This document shows, piece by piece, positions 34,494 through 42,630 of a stretch of DNA of 48,013 bases. Origin of the DNA: Janthinobacterium sp. ROICE36 (GTDB taxonomy: Bacteria > Pseudomonadota > Gammaproteobacteria > Burkholderiales > Burkholderiaceae_D); NCBI RefSeq assembly GCF_002869965.1, contig NZ_PEBS01000045.1, forward strand, positions 1 through 48,013, in the 5' to 3' direction. Within the stretch, counting starts at the first letter, position 1. Each line of letters begins with the position of its first letter. The position numbers and the translations under genes are program-made. The notes below the pieces were generated by a model that saw only the letters and a program-made list of their open reading frames with translations, made no database searches and was not told the DNA's origin.

Positions 34494-34505
34494 ACAATCC
34501 TTGAG

Positions 34506-35423
34506 ATGAAAAATATGTTAATGCACTCTTTGCGCAAACCCGTGGGCTTGCCGCGCCTGCTGATCCTGGGCTGCGGCGACGTCGGCATGCGCCTGCTGCC
34601 CCTGCTGCGCGCGCGTTTTCGCGTCTTTGCCGTCACCAGCCAGCTGGCGCGTTGCGCGCAGCTGCGGGCGGCCGGCGCCGTGCCCATCGTGGCCAACCTC
34701 GACGACCGCGCCAGCCTGAAACGGCTGGCCGGACTGGCGCCGCTGATCGTGCACCTGGCGCCGCCTTTGTCGTCGGGCTTGCTGGACCGGCGCACGCGCA
34801 ATCTGGTCGCCATTTTACCCGAGCATGCACGCATGGTGTATGTGAGTACCAGCGGCGTGTATGGCGATTGCGCCGGCGCCTGGGTCGATGAGACGCGGCC
34901 GCCCGCGCCGGCGAATGCGCGGGCAAAGCGGCGCGTGGATGCCGAACAGGTCTTGCGGGGCTGGGGCGCGCGCCGCGGCGCCAGCGTGGCCATCTTGCGC
35001 GTGCCCGGCATTTATGCGCACGACCGCCTGCCCCTGAAGCGCCTGCGCGAAGGCACGCCGGCCCTGGCCGCGAGCGACGATGTGTACACCAACCATATCC
35101 ATGCCGACGATTTGGCGCGCGTCATCGAACGGGCCCTGTGGCGGGGCAAGCCGGGACGCGTGTATCACGCCAACGATGACAGCGAGCTCAAAATGGCGGA
35201 ATATTTCGATGCCGTGGCCGACACCTTCGGCCTGCCGCGCCCGCCGCGCCTGCCGCGTGCCGAACTGCAGCAAGTGGTCACGCCGATGCTGCTGTCGTTC
35301 ATGTCCGAATCGCGCCGCCTGCGCAATACCCGCCTCAAGCGCGAGCTGGGCGTGCGCCTGCGCTACGCGCGCGTGGCCGATGCCTTGCAGTCGCTGTCCG
35401 CCGATGCGGCCAGCATCGGGTAA
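34506..35423 (+). CDS. YeeZ-like NAD(P)-dependent epimerase/reductase
   Basis: A 305-residue protein. The Rossmann start PRLLILGCGDVGMRLLPLL carries G-x-G-x-x-G. The extended-SDR core has MVYVSTSGVYGDCAG (the YeeZ-type S-T-S-x-Y-G) and ILRVPGIYAHDRLPLKRLREG. The C-terminal part includes NHIHADDLARVIERAL. Substrate unknown; YeeZ itself is uncharacterised. ATG 34506 is the first of three close ATGs (34506, 34515 and 34521), and no strong ribosome site marks one of them. A much longer open extension upstream lies antisense to the reductase gene and is not credible. Confidence 0.85.
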   Translation: MKNMLMHSLRKPVGLPRLLILGCGDVGMRLLPLLRARFRVFAVTSQLARCAQLRAAGAVPIVANLDDRASLKRLAGLAPLIVHLAPPLSSGLLDRRTRNLVAILPEHARMVYVSTSGVYGDCAGAWVDETRPPAPANARAKRRVDAEQVLRGWGARRGASVAILRVPGIYAHDRLPLKRLREGTPALAASDDVYTNHIHADDLARVIERALWRGKPGRVYHANDDSELKMAEYFDAVADTFGLPRPPRLPRAELQQVVTPMLLSFMSESRRLRNTRLKRELGVRLRYARVADALQSLSADAASIG

Positions 35424-35506
35424 AATGGTCGGTTATCTGCGCACTTTGCTGGGCCGGCGCGCAGCGCGCCGCTGCGGCGGTGCGCCATTCACCTAAGGAC
35501 TACAGC

Positions 35507-35767
35507 ATGACCACCCTCACTTACGAAACATACCTGGACGAGGTCACCACCGTCCTGACGGAACTGTATGATCTCGACGACGACGCCGCCATCAAGCTGG
35601 TCGTGGCGGCGCAGGATGCCGAATTTTTTGTCCCGCACGATGCGCATGAGGAAATGCGTACCGCCGAGCAAGCCAAGAAAGATGCAGTCACCCTGTTCGA
35701 GCGCAAGCAGAATCGCCAGCAAACGCAGGAAAAACAGCAACAGCGCGTGCGCCAGCTAAAGAAATAA
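35507..35767 (+). CDS. Small protein of unknown function (86 aa)
   Basis: ATG at 35507 follows AAGGA. The protein begins MTTLTYETYLDEVTTVLTEL, is acidic in the first half (YDLDDDAA) and ends in a Gln/Lys/Arg-rich helix (RKQNRQQTQEKQQQRVRQLK) that could be a coiled coil or nucleic-acid-facing tail. The family is not recognised. It lies 83 bp after the epimerase on the same strand and might be cotranscribed. Confidence 0.7.
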   Translation: MTTLTYETYLDEVTTVLTELYDLDDDAAIKLVVAAQDAEFFVPHDAHEEMRTAEQAKKDAVTLFERKQNRQQTQEKQQQRVRQLKK

Positions 35768-35964
35768 GAGCAGTCCATCGGCCGCCAAGCCGCTGGAGCA
35801 TGGCGCAGTGCGGGCTGCGGCGCAACGCCGGGGTCTTGCCATTTGATGCAATGCAAACGCGTCATGGCGCGCTGGCGATATGCTGAGCAATGTCGTCACG
35901 CGTCCTGGCTCTTGTGGCGGGCCCTACAGTGCGCGACGCTGTTTCCCGTCAGCAGGAGCGAGCC

Positions 35965-36108
35965 ATGCGAGCTACGATCCACCCCAGCAAGGAACAGGTG
36001 CGCGCCTATGTGCGCGGCCGTGAACATGCACTGCAGCCGCCGCCGCCCGATGAAATTCGCCGGCAACTGGTCTGGTGCCGCGTGGACGCCTTCCCCGGCC
36101 ATGCCTGA
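35965..36108 (+). CDS. 47-residue protein of unknown function
   Basis: ATG at 35965 has GGAG 7 nt before it. The protein reads MRATIHPSKEQVRAYVRGRE, then HALQPPPPDEIRRQLVWCRV. The pattern H-P-(S/T)-K-E-Q-V-R-x-(Y/W) followed by a P-P-P-x-x-E-I-R-R-Q-L motif is one I associate with very short, widespread Burkholderiales proteins of unknown function. No signal peptide. An upstream extension is open but has no ribosome site. Confidence 0.55.
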   Translation: MRATIHPSKEQVRAYVRGREHALQPPPPDEIRRQLVWCRVDAFPGHA

Positions 36109-36229
36109 CGACTACCCGGCCGGCATGACCGCGCAAGGCTGGCATTTATCCGCGGACATGGCTCGCCTGAGCACGCTCATGGCGATTGCCTGCTTGATAC
36201 ACAGCGGTGTTCCTCATTGTAAAAATTGA
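36101..36229 (+). CDS. Possible 42-residue ORF overlapping the previous gene
   Basis: ATG at 36101 lies within the last codons of the 47-residue gene (ATGCCTGA overlap). The frame reads MPDDYPAGMTAQGWHLSADM, then ARLSTLMAIACLIHSGVPHC. There is no own ribosome site, so expression would need coupling. Not recognised; might be chance. Confidence 0.3.
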   Translation: MPDDYPAGMTAQGWHLSADMARLSTLMAIACLIHSGVPHCKN

Positions 36230-36471
36230 TGACTTGCAGCAAATTTTTCCGATTTGAGTTATCCTTTAACACATTCCAAGTGCGTCAATTCTCTTCAATT
36301 ATCACAATTTTGCTTTAAGTTACGCAAAAATCAACAATAGCGTGTATTATATTGTTTTTGGCGTAAAGGCCGCATAATTGATGGCGATTTTTAGTGTGTT
36401 TACCCTGAATTATTGCAGAGGAGACATTCGGTTTCTTTGTGCACTAATACAACAAGTACGGATTTTTGATC
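36230..36471 (+). promoter_or_regulatory. AT-rich leader of the small HTH gene
   Basis: About 240 bp much richer in A+T than the surroundings, with runs such as AATTTTTCC and ATTATATTG. A possible sigma-70 pair is TTACGC (36320-36325) and TATTAT (36345-36350), spacing 19. It leaves a leader of about 110 nt before ATG 36472. No coding frame. Such AT-rich control regions are typical targets of H-NS-like silencers (MvaT/Bph3 type in beta-proteobacteria); binding here is inference. Confidence 0.4.
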
Positions 36472-36711
36472 ATGTCTCTCAAACAAATTACCTCTTTGCC
36501 TACCTACAACCCGAATCGCGTCCTCGATGCGATCATCGACAAGCTGCAACTGAAAAACGATGCCGCCTTGTCGCGCGCGCTGGAAGTGGCGCCACCTGTC
36601 ATCAGCAAGATTCGTCACAACACCTTGCCGATCGGCGCCACGATCCTCATCCGCATGCATGAAATCAGCGATTTCAGCATTCGTGAACTGCGCGAGTTGA
36701 TGGCTGCCTAA
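36472..36711 (+). CDS. Small HTH (Cro/CI-like) protein
   Basis: A 79-residue protein reading MSLKQITSLPTYNPNRVLDA, then IIDKLQLKNDAALSRALEVA, then PPVISKIRHNTLPIGATILI. The middle (NDAALSRALEVAPPVISKIR) fits a Cro/CI-type helix-turn-helix in which ALSRALEV and PPVISKIRH are the two helices. The length is that of a stripped-down repressor or nucleoid-associated factor. No phage genes are adjacent. Similar mini-proteins seem common in Oxalobacteraceae. The strongly AT-rich upstream region suggests tight control, perhaps by itself. Confidence 0.7.
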   Translation: MSLKQITSLPTYNPNRVLDAIIDKLQLKNDAALSRALEVAPPVISKIRHNTLPIGATILIRMHEISDFSIRELRELMAA

Positions 36712-36798
36712 GAACGCCTGACAGACGGCAAACTGAGAGGTGCCGTCTGGGTACGTCAGGCTTGCCGCGTGCGGCAGCCACAGCTGTTTTCCGCTGTT

Positions 36799-37542
36799 CT
36801 ATTGCGCGTCACGGTTCAGCACCGGACGATCGACATAGAAACGCCCGATTTCCAGGCCGGTCGTGGACGACTTGACCGCCGCGGCAGCCAGTGTGGCAGG
36901 CGCGCTGGAAAATGCGGTATTGGCAGCCCCGGTCGCACGACCCGAATACGCTGTCGCCTGCACCGCTGCGCTGGAAAACGCTGTCTGCACCGCCCGCCCC
37001 GAGTAGGCCGTCGCCTGCACTGCGGCACTGGAAAACGCTGTTTGTACCGCCCGCCCCGAGTAGGCCGTCGCCTGCACCGCGGCACTGGAAAACGCTGTTT
37101 GTACAGCCCGTCCCGAAGTCGCAGACTGTACCGCGCGCCCCGAATACGCCGTTTCTGCGCGGATATAGTCTTCCCCGAACGTTTGTTCATACAGTTGTTT
37201 CATGCGCTCACCCACGCGATGGTGCGCCGCTTCGTCGTCTTCGCCGCGCAGGCCGATGTAGGGAAAGTGGTGCAGGAAGTAACCGAAGACCTGTTCGCAG
37301 TCCGCCGCATATTTCAAGGTATCGAGGATGTGGTAGTGCCAGAAGGTATCGACGTCCATCAGTGGTGCCGTTTCTTCTTCCGGAAACTGTTTCATCAGGA
37401 TGAGAAAGCGCCGGTATTCGAATTCCACCGCATTGGCCTTTTCCAGAGTCCATCCTTCGCCTGACTCCCGGTGCATCAGCTTGACCTTGATCGCGTCCAA
37501 ATTCAAATCGCTAATTGCTTTGAAACTGTCGTTCGTATCCAT
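36799..37542 (-). CDS. Glycine-rich-domain-protein-like (GRDP) protein with Ala/Ser repeat tail
   Basis: A 247-residue protein; ATG at 37542 (MDTNDSFKAISDLNLD). The N-terminal 125 residues match the GRDP-like (DUF1399-type) core: FEYRRFLILMKQFPEEETAPLMDVDTFWHYHILDT with V-D-x-F-W-H-x-H-I-L-D, and CEQVFGYFLHHFPYIGLRG. The histidine cluster could bind metal. Residues about 132-212 are a low-complexity tail made of 19-residue repeats (AVQTAFSSAAVQATAYSGR) in three near-identical copies plus degenerate ones. The tail resembles pentapeptide-like surface repeats but is too irregular to name. Function unknown; no signal peptide. Confidence 0.7.
   Translation of the reverse strand: MDTNDSFKAISDLNLDAIKVKLMHRESGEGWTLEKANAVEFEYRRFLILMKQFPEEETAPLMDVDTFWHYHILDTLKYAADCEQVFGYFLHHFPYIGLRGEDDEAAHHRVGERMKQLYEQTFGEDYIRAETAYSGRAVQSATSGRAVQTAFSSAAVQATAYSGRAVQTAFSSAAVQATAYSGRAVQTAFSSAAVQATAYSGRATGAANTAFSSAPATLAAAAVKSSTTGLEIGRFYVDRPVLNRDAQ
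36944..37114. repeat. Three tandem 57-bp repeats inside the GRDP-like gene
   Basis: Units start at 36944, 37001 and 37058, exactly 57 bp apart, and differ at a few bases. Each codes for 19 residues, so copy-number changes keep the frame. A partial unit follows at 37115-37144. The near-identity of the DNA suggests recent duplication by slippage or unequal recombination. Confidence 0.9.
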
Positions 37543-37730
37543 GAATGTCCTTTGGTAAAGAGTATTGTGGGAAATACGGTGAAACAAGGGGGAGAGTGGT
37601 GGGTGTGGACTCCTTGTAAGTAGTCGAAGAATGCCTGACCCATGGCGGGCAGGCGCCGAGTTGTTCTACATTAATATTGCATTTAATTACGAAATAAGCA
37701 AGCTGAGCTTGCTTCAATGCGGCTTGTCTG

Positions 37731-39602
37731 TCAGGTGTTGCTCCGGCTTTCTTCCTGGTAGGGAAACGCGGTGGCGTCCGCGCCCAGCGGCACGCTGACA
37801 TGCACGCGCATGCCTGCGCCGGGGCTGCTTTCGATATAGAAAGTGCCACCCAACAACTTGATGCGCTCCTCGATCCCTACCAGGCCAAATGAGCCCAGCT
37901 TGTTGCGTCCGTCGATGGCCGCGCCCACGCCGTTGTCGCTGATGCTCATCGACACCGTAGCGCGGCACTTTTCCAGCTTGACTTGCACGCGGCTGGCATT
38001 GGCATGCTGGGAAATGTTGCTGAGCGACTCTTGCAGGATGCGGAACAGGGCCGTCGCGCATTGATCGCTGAGGCAGATGTCGGCATGGCTTTCGCTCACT
38101 TCGCAGTCGATGCCCGTGCGCTGGCGAAACTGCGCCACCTGCCATTCGACGGCCGCATTCACGCCCAGGTCCAGCACGGTAGGGCGCAAGTCGTTGATGA
38201 TCTGCCGCACGCTCTTGATGGTGGCGTCGATCTGCCCCAGGGTCGAACGGGCGCGGGCGTTCAGGCGCGGGTGGCGGCGCTGCGTGCGCGAGGCCAGCAT
38301 GTCGGCATCGATGCGCAATACCAGCAGATTCTGCCCCAGATCGTCGTGAATTTCGCGCGCGATGCGCTTGCGCTCTTCTTCCTTGATCTGGTCGGCGTGG
38401 GCCGCCAGGCGGCGCAGTTTTTGGTGCGACAACTGCAGGCGGATCTGGCTGGCACGCAATTCCTCCGTCATGCCCGTCGCCATCTGGATGGCGCGCCGGC
38501 GCGACGACGCCAGGGTATGGAACAGCACATACAGCAGCATGCTGCTGGAAAAGCCGATCAGCAGGGCCAGCCAAGGCAGGAAGGCGTCGAAGCGCGTGTA
38601 CAGGTCGCTCTTGCGCACGCTGAACAGCGCTTGCCAGACGCGGCCATTGTGCTCGATCAGCATCGTGCTGCTCAGGTAACGTCCCGAGTTGCCGGGCAGC
38701 CACCATGGCGCATGCATGCCCGCCGCCGTGCTGTCGAAGATGGGGCGCATGTCGTGCGGCAGTTGCTGCGGCAAGTCCGCTTGTCCTAGCGCCTGCGGGC
38801 CGATATCGAACAGGGTCAGGCGGACATTGCGTACCGGCATGTCGGCCAGCGCGCTGCGCATCATCGTCACCAGGTCGTAGCCGATGCCCACGGAACCCTG
38901 GTGAGCCGCGCGCTTTTGTTCTGCCGTGTCGAGCGGCATGCCGTAGCGGTACACGGGCAGGCGCATGGCCATGCCCGTCAATTGGGGTCGGCCTTCCATC
39001 GGCACGGGCGCGCCGGAATTGCTGATGTGGCCCGTATCGCGTGATTGCGCCAGCGTTTCGGCGATCAGGGGGCGCGCGGCGATGTCATAGCCATATTTTT
39101 CCGGGGCGCTGGCAATCGGCTCGATGTACACCAGCACGGAATACTGGGCGCGCGGTGCAGGCGGATGGATGGCAAACGCCGGATAGCCGTCGCGCCCCGG
39201 CGGATAGGCGCGCTGCATGGCCGCTTCGAAGGGGGCGCGCTGCGTCTCGTCGAGTTCACGGCTGTAATTGAGATTCATGACGCCCGGGTAGGTCTGCTGC
39301 AGGGCGAGGTTTGACACGTAGCGGTGGAATTGTTCGCGGCTCACGTGTTCGTTGGCATGGAACAGGCCGGCCGTACCGCGCAGCAGATTGGCATACGACT
39401 TGACGCGCGATTCGATGTTTTTCTGGGTATTGCGCGCCAGATTGTTGAATAGCTCGCCGGCATCGTTTTCGATCGATAGCGAGGCAGCCTTGTAGAGCAG
39501 CAGGCCCACCATCAACGACATCACAAAGCCGAGCAGCCAGAGCGGTCTTTTTTCAGCAGATAAAGGGTGTTCGCCGGCAGTAGAAGACATCGCCATCCGC
39601 AT
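37731..39602 (-). CDS. CHASE-domain sensor histidine kinase (NarL/LiaS-type)
   Basis: A 623-residue membrane kinase. TM1 about 21-40, periplasmic CHASE domain about 75-300 (YPGVMNLNYSRELDETQRAPFE, then EPIASAPEKYGYDI), TM2 about 341-362. The HisKA_3 dimerisation helix carries phospho-acceptor H419 in RKRIAREIHDDLGQNLL. The HATPase domain has LQESLSNISQHANAS (N box), SDNGVGA (G1) and FGLVGIEERIKLLGG (G2). CHASE domains sense small extracellular ligands such as cytokinin-like adenines or peptides. No response regulator lies next to it, so this is an orphan kinase. The second ATG pair (39596 and 39590) are alternative starts. Confidence 0.9.
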   Translation of the reverse strand: MRMAMSSTAGEHPLSAEKRPLWLLGFVMSLMVGLLLYKAASLSIENDAGELFNNLARNTQKNIESRVKSYANLLRGTAGLFHANEHVSREQFHRYVSNLALQQTYPGVMNLNYSRELDETQRAPFEAAMQRAYPPGRDGYPAFAIHPPAPRAQYSVLVYIEPIASAPEKYGYDIAARPLIAETLAQSRDTGHISNSGAPVPMEGRPQLTGMAMRLPVYRYGMPLDTAEQKRAAHQGSVGIGYDLVTMMRSALADMPVRNVRLTLFDIGPQALGQADLPQQLPHDMRPIFDSTAAGMHAPWWLPGNSGRYLSSTMLIEHNGRVWQALFSVRKSDLYTRFDAFLPWLALLIGFSSSMLLYVLFHTLASSRRRAIQMATGMTEELRASQIRLQLSHQKLRRLAAHADQIKEEERKRIAREIHDDLGQNLLVLRIDADMLASRTQRRHPRLNARARSTLGQIDATIKSVRQIINDLRPTVLDLGVNAAVEWQVAQFRQRTGIDCEVSESHADICLSDQCATALFRILQESLSNISQHANASRVQVKLEKCRATVSMSISDNGVGAAIDGRNKLGSFGLVGIEERIKLLGGTFYIESSPGAGMRVHVSVPLGADATAFPYQEESRSNT

Positions 39603-39749
39603 CAGGTAGAGGAATCGGGTGCCGCCTGTGTGCTGGAGGCTGTACTGAGTTACACAAGCACTATCGATATTGCAAATTGCTCAATAGCTGCCTAATATAC
39701 AAAATTATCGTGAGTATAGTCAACAGGCAATATTTCTCTCTGAAATGAA

Positions 39750-39774
39750 AAAAAACCGCCGCAGCGGTTTTTTC
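39750..39774 (-). terminator. Terminator of glnS
   Basis: Stem AACCGC/GCGGTT (39754-39759 with 39764-39769), loop CGCA, flanked by A-run and T-run on both sides. It lies 18 bp after the glnS stop and ends in eight T on the minus strand. Confidence 0.85.
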
Positions 39775-39791
39775 GTGGAGCGAGCGGCGCC

Positions 39792-41558
39792 TTACTTGGC
39801 GGGCTGCCAGCTGTCTTTCAGGGTGACGATGCGGTTGAAGACGGGCTTGCCGGGCTGGCTGTCGACCCGGTCGGCCGCGAAGTAGCCGTGGCGCTCGAAC
39901 TGGAAGCGCTGTTCCGGCTGGGCCAGTTCCGCGCCCGGTTCCAGCCAGGCTTGCACCACTTCCTTGGCCAATGGGTTCAGGGCCAGCTTGAAGTCCTTGC
40001 CGCCGGCGTCCGGCTGCGGGTCGGTAAACAGGCGGTCGTACAAGCGCACTTCGGCGGGAATCGCCGTCGGCGCACTGACCCAGTGCATATTGCCCTTGAC
40101 CTTGTAGTTGGCGCTGCCTTCCGTGCCCGACTTGCTGTCCGGGAAATAGCTGCAATGCACGGCGATGACTTTACCGTTTTCATCCTTGTCGTAGCCCGTG
40201 CATTCGATCACATAACCATAGCGCAAACGCACCTTGCTGCCCGGCTTGTCGGCTATCGGCGGAGACAAACGGAAATAGCCTTTATTCGGCACTTCCATGA
40301 AGTCATCTTCCTCGATCCACAGCTCGCGCGAGATGGGAAAAGTGCGTAAGCCACGTTCCGGGAAGTGCGGATGCACGGGCGCCGTGCATTCCACGCTCTC
40401 GTTTTCAGGGAAATTGTCGATGATCAATTTCAACGGACGCAGCACGGCTACCGTGCGCGGCGCTTTCGGGTCCAGGTCTTCGCGCAAACAGCCTTCGAGC
40501 ACGCTGTAATCGATCCAGCCGTCGGATTTGGTGACGCCCGTGCGTTCGCACATGAGCTGGATCGCTTCCGGCGTGTAGCCGCGGCGGCGCATGCCCACCA
40601 GAGTCGGCATGCGGGGGTCGTCCCAGCCGTCGACGATTTTTTCTTCCACCAGCTGGCGCAGCTTGCGCTTGCTGGTGACGATATAGGTCAGGTTCAGGCG
40701 CGAAAATTCGAACTGGCGCGGCACCGGTTGCTGGAAGAAGCCGCCGGCCGACAGGGTTTCCAGCAGCCAGTCGTAAAAGGGGCGGTGGTCCTGGAATTCC
40801 AGCGTGCAGATCGAATGCGTGATGTTTTCCAGCGCGTCCGAGATCGGGTGCGTGTAGTCGTACATCGGATAGATGCACCAGGCATCGCCCGTGCGGTGGT
40901 GGTGCGCATGGCGGATGCGGTAGATGGCCGGATCGCGCAAGTTCATGTTCGGCGAACGCATGGCATCTTCGCTCATCTTCGCCCGCAGGATGTGCTCGCC
41001 ATCTTTGTATGCGCCCGCCTTCATGGCGCGGAACAGGGCCAGCGATTCGTCGCGCGGACGGTCGCGGAACGGCGAATTCTTGCCGGCCTGACCGAAATTG
41101 CCCCGGTTGGCGGCCATGTCTTCGGCGCTCTGGCTGTCGACATAGGCGAAGCCGGCCGTGATCAGGTACTCGGCCATCGCGTATAACTGGTCGAAATAGT
41201 CGCTTGCGTAGTGCAGGTGGCTCTGGCCATCGGCATGCTTCGGTTCCCAGTCAAAGCCCAGCCATTTCACGCTGTCCATGATGGTGTCGACGTATTCCTG
41301 CTCTTCCTTCGCCGGATTGGTGTCGTCGAAGCGCAAGTTGCACTGGCCGGCGTAATCGCGCGCCAGGCCGAAGTTGACGCAGATCGACTTGGCGTGGCCC
41401 ACGTGCAGGTAGCCGTTCGGCTCCGGCGGGAAACGCGTGATCACCTGAGGCAGGCCGGGACGCACGTGGGCGCCGGCAGCCAGGTCGGCTTCGATGATGT
41501 TACGCAAGAAATTGGGCGCCAGCGCTGGCGCGGCGGTATTCGGTTTATCGTTGCTCAT
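39792..41558 (-). CDS. glnS: Glutaminyl-tRNA synthetase
   Basis: A 588-residue class-I synthetase that charges tRNA-Gln with glutamine in the cytoplasm. The HIGH-type motif is PPEPNGYLHVGHAKS (residues about 44-58), followed by NLRFDDTNPAKEEQEYV. The ATP-gripping KMSKS-type loop is VTSKRKL. The anticodon-binding beta-barrels occupy the last 240 residues, with VPNKGYFRLSP and HWVSAPTAIPAEVRLYDRLF. Length and motifs are normal for a proteobacterial GlnRS. The start has a modest ribosome site. The gene is divergent from the J-domain operon, 161 bp apart, and has its own terminator. Confidence 0.97.
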   Translation of the reverse strand: MSNDKPNTAAPALAPNFLRNIIEADLAAGAHVRPGLPQVITRFPPEPNGYLHVGHAKSICVNFGLARDYAGQCNLRFDDTNPAKEEQEYVDTIMDSVKWLGFDWEPKHADGQSHLHYASDYFDQLYAMAEYLITAGFAYVDSQSAEDMAANRGNFGQAGKNSPFRDRPRDESLALFRAMKAGAYKDGEHILRAKMSEDAMRSPNMNLRDPAIYRIRHAHHHRTGDAWCIYPMYDYTHPISDALENITHSICTLEFQDHRPFYDWLLETLSAGGFFQQPVPRQFEFSRLNLTYIVTSKRKLRQLVEEKIVDGWDDPRMPTLVGMRRRGYTPEAIQLMCERTGVTKSDGWIDYSVLEGCLREDLDPKAPRTVAVLRPLKLIIDNFPENESVECTAPVHPHFPERGLRTFPISRELWIEEDDFMEVPNKGYFRLSPPIADKPGSKVRLRYGYVIECTGYDKDENGKVIAVHCSYFPDSKSGTEGSANYKVKGNMHWVSAPTAIPAEVRLYDRLFTDPQPDAGGKDFKLALNPLAKEVVQAWLEPGAELAQPEQRFQFERHGYFAADRVDSQPGKPVFNRIVTLKDSWQPAK

Positions 41559-41609
41559 TGATCAATGCGGAAGAGTGACAGTAAAAAGCATTTTACCGTA
41601 CCGCAAGCG

Positions 41610-41637
41610 CTTTATAAGGACGTATTTGCCCCCATAT
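41610..41637 (+). promoter_or_regulatory. Sigma-32-like (heat-shock) promoter of the J-domain operon
   Basis: CTTTATA (41610-41616; consensus CTTGAAA, 5 of 7) lies 13 bp before CCCCATAT (41630-41637; consensus CCCCATnT, perfect). This gives a start near 41645 and a 75-nt leader to ATG 41720. A GATAAT at about 41667 could be a sigma-70 element instead, but I see no matching -35. Finding a heat-shock-type site directly in front of a J-domain gene supports both assignments; it is still inference. Confidence 0.45.
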
Positions 41638-41719
41638 CCAGCATGCAAGCGACGCGGGCGCCGTTCTATAGGATAATCTGCCTTTAATTAGCCAACAAAT
41701 CGTGACCCCGGAGCCATTT

Positions 41720-42013
41720 ATGGAAAATTTATATAACGTCCTCGGTGTCGCGCCCAATGCCAGCGACGATGAAATCAAGAAGGTTTACCGTTCGCTGGCC
41801 ATGCGCTTTCATCCCGACCGCAACCAGGCCCCCGGCGCCGAGGCGCGCTTCAAGAGCGTCACCAAGGCGTATGAAATCCTGGCCGACCCGGCCAAGCGCG
41901 CCGAATACGACCAGAGCGTGAACCACCGCATCATCATCGATCCGGAAGCGGAAGCGTATGCCCTGTGGTGCGGCGTGTTCCGTTTACATGGCACCGTCCT
42001 TCCAGCAGACTGA
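41720..42013 (+). CDS. Stand-alone J-domain protein
   Basis: A 97-residue protein. ATG 41720 (MENLYNVLGVAPNASDDEIK) is preferred over GTG 41702 because CGGAG lies before it and the J-domain begins there. The J-domain covers residues 2-66 with the Hsp70-stimulating HPD at 31-33 (MRFHPDRNQAPGAEARF) and YEILADPAKRAEYD. There is no G/F linker, zinc finger or C-terminal substrate domain; about 30 residues of unknown fold follow (RIIIDPEAEAYALWCGVF). Such J-only proteins recruit DnaK to a specific client. The three genes downstream are the likely clients or partners. The stop lies inside a perfect palindrome (GCAGACT-g-AGTCTGC, 42005-42019). Confidence 0.88.
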   Translation: MENLYNVLGVAPNASDDEIKKVYRSLAMRFHPDRNQAPGAEARFKSVTKAYEILADPAKRAEYDQSVNHRIIIDPEAEAYALWCGVFRLHGTVLPAD

Positions 42014-42117
42014 GTCTGCCGGCAACCGCCACCAGGCGGCTTGAATGACATTTAAAACAACAACAACGGCGCTTTTATGTCGATAACAGCGCCGCGCATT
42101 ACATTGGAAAGCACAGC

Positions 42118-42630
42118 ATGAGAAGAGTACACCCTGAATTCGCGTACCAGTCGCGCGAGCTGGAAGGCCAGATCGATGGCATCCTCGGCGACCCGCCGAA
42201 CCGCAAGAACTACAAAAGCATGGTCGACGCTCTGGTGAGCGAGTACGCCAGCGGCGGCGGCATCGAAGACGTGAACATGCTGGCCTTCGCGCTGGTCGAC
42301 CACATCACTTTCAGCGACCCGAAAGGCTTGCTGGCCGAAAGCGAAGACTACGAGTTAGGCGACCCGGCACGCGTGTTTTCCATGGCGGCCTGCGCCGCGC
42401 CGGAAGCGGCCAGGATGTACGCCGCCATCGAAGAGAGCTTTCCCGACCTGGCGCGCCAGGCCATCATCACGGCCTTTTTGCACAAGAATCCGCGCCTGTG
42501 GGACGACGACGACCAGTCGCTCGACCAGCTGGCCGCGAATGACGACGGCGACGACGAGCACGATGACGACGCAGCGACCGACGATTTCGCCCAGATGTTT
42601 GACCAGGATGGAGATGACCATGGCCGATAA
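42118..42630 (+). CDS. Uncharacterised acidic protein of the J-domain cassette (170 aa)
   Basis: Begins MRRVHPEFAYQSRELEGQID. About 125 residues look globular and helical (KNYKSMVDALVSEYASGGG, ARVFSMAACAAPEAARMYAA, then RQAIITAFLHKNPRLWDDDD). The last 42 residues are almost only Asp, Glu, Ala and His with a short hydrophobic island (DDFAQMFDQDGDD). Such acidic tails occur in chaperones and in proteins that mimic nucleic acid, but I do not recognise the family. No signal peptide or membrane segment. It is the second gene of the co-directional cassette; its 3' end overlaps the next gene by 11 nt. No ribosome site stands out before ATG 42118. Confidence 0.75.
   Translation: MRRVHPEFAYQSRELEGQIDGILGDPPNRKNYKSMVDALVSEYASGGGIEDVNMLAFALVDHITFSDPKGLLAESEDYELGDPARVFSMAACAAPEAARMYAAIEESFPDLARQAIITAFLHKNPRLWDDDDQSLDQLAANDDGDDEHDDDAATDDFAQMFDQDGDDHGR

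Noticed and set aside
33804..34505. N-terminal extension of the epimerase by 234 codons
   Set aside because: The extension is antisense to the ferredoxin reductase gene and does not resemble any domain; the Rossmann start lies at 34506.
42005..42019. Perfect palindrome GCAGACT-g-AGTCTGC at the J-domain gene stop, as a terminator
   Set aside because: The centre is one base, so it cannot form a normal hairpin loop, and no T-run follows. It may be a protein site, but nothing else supports this.
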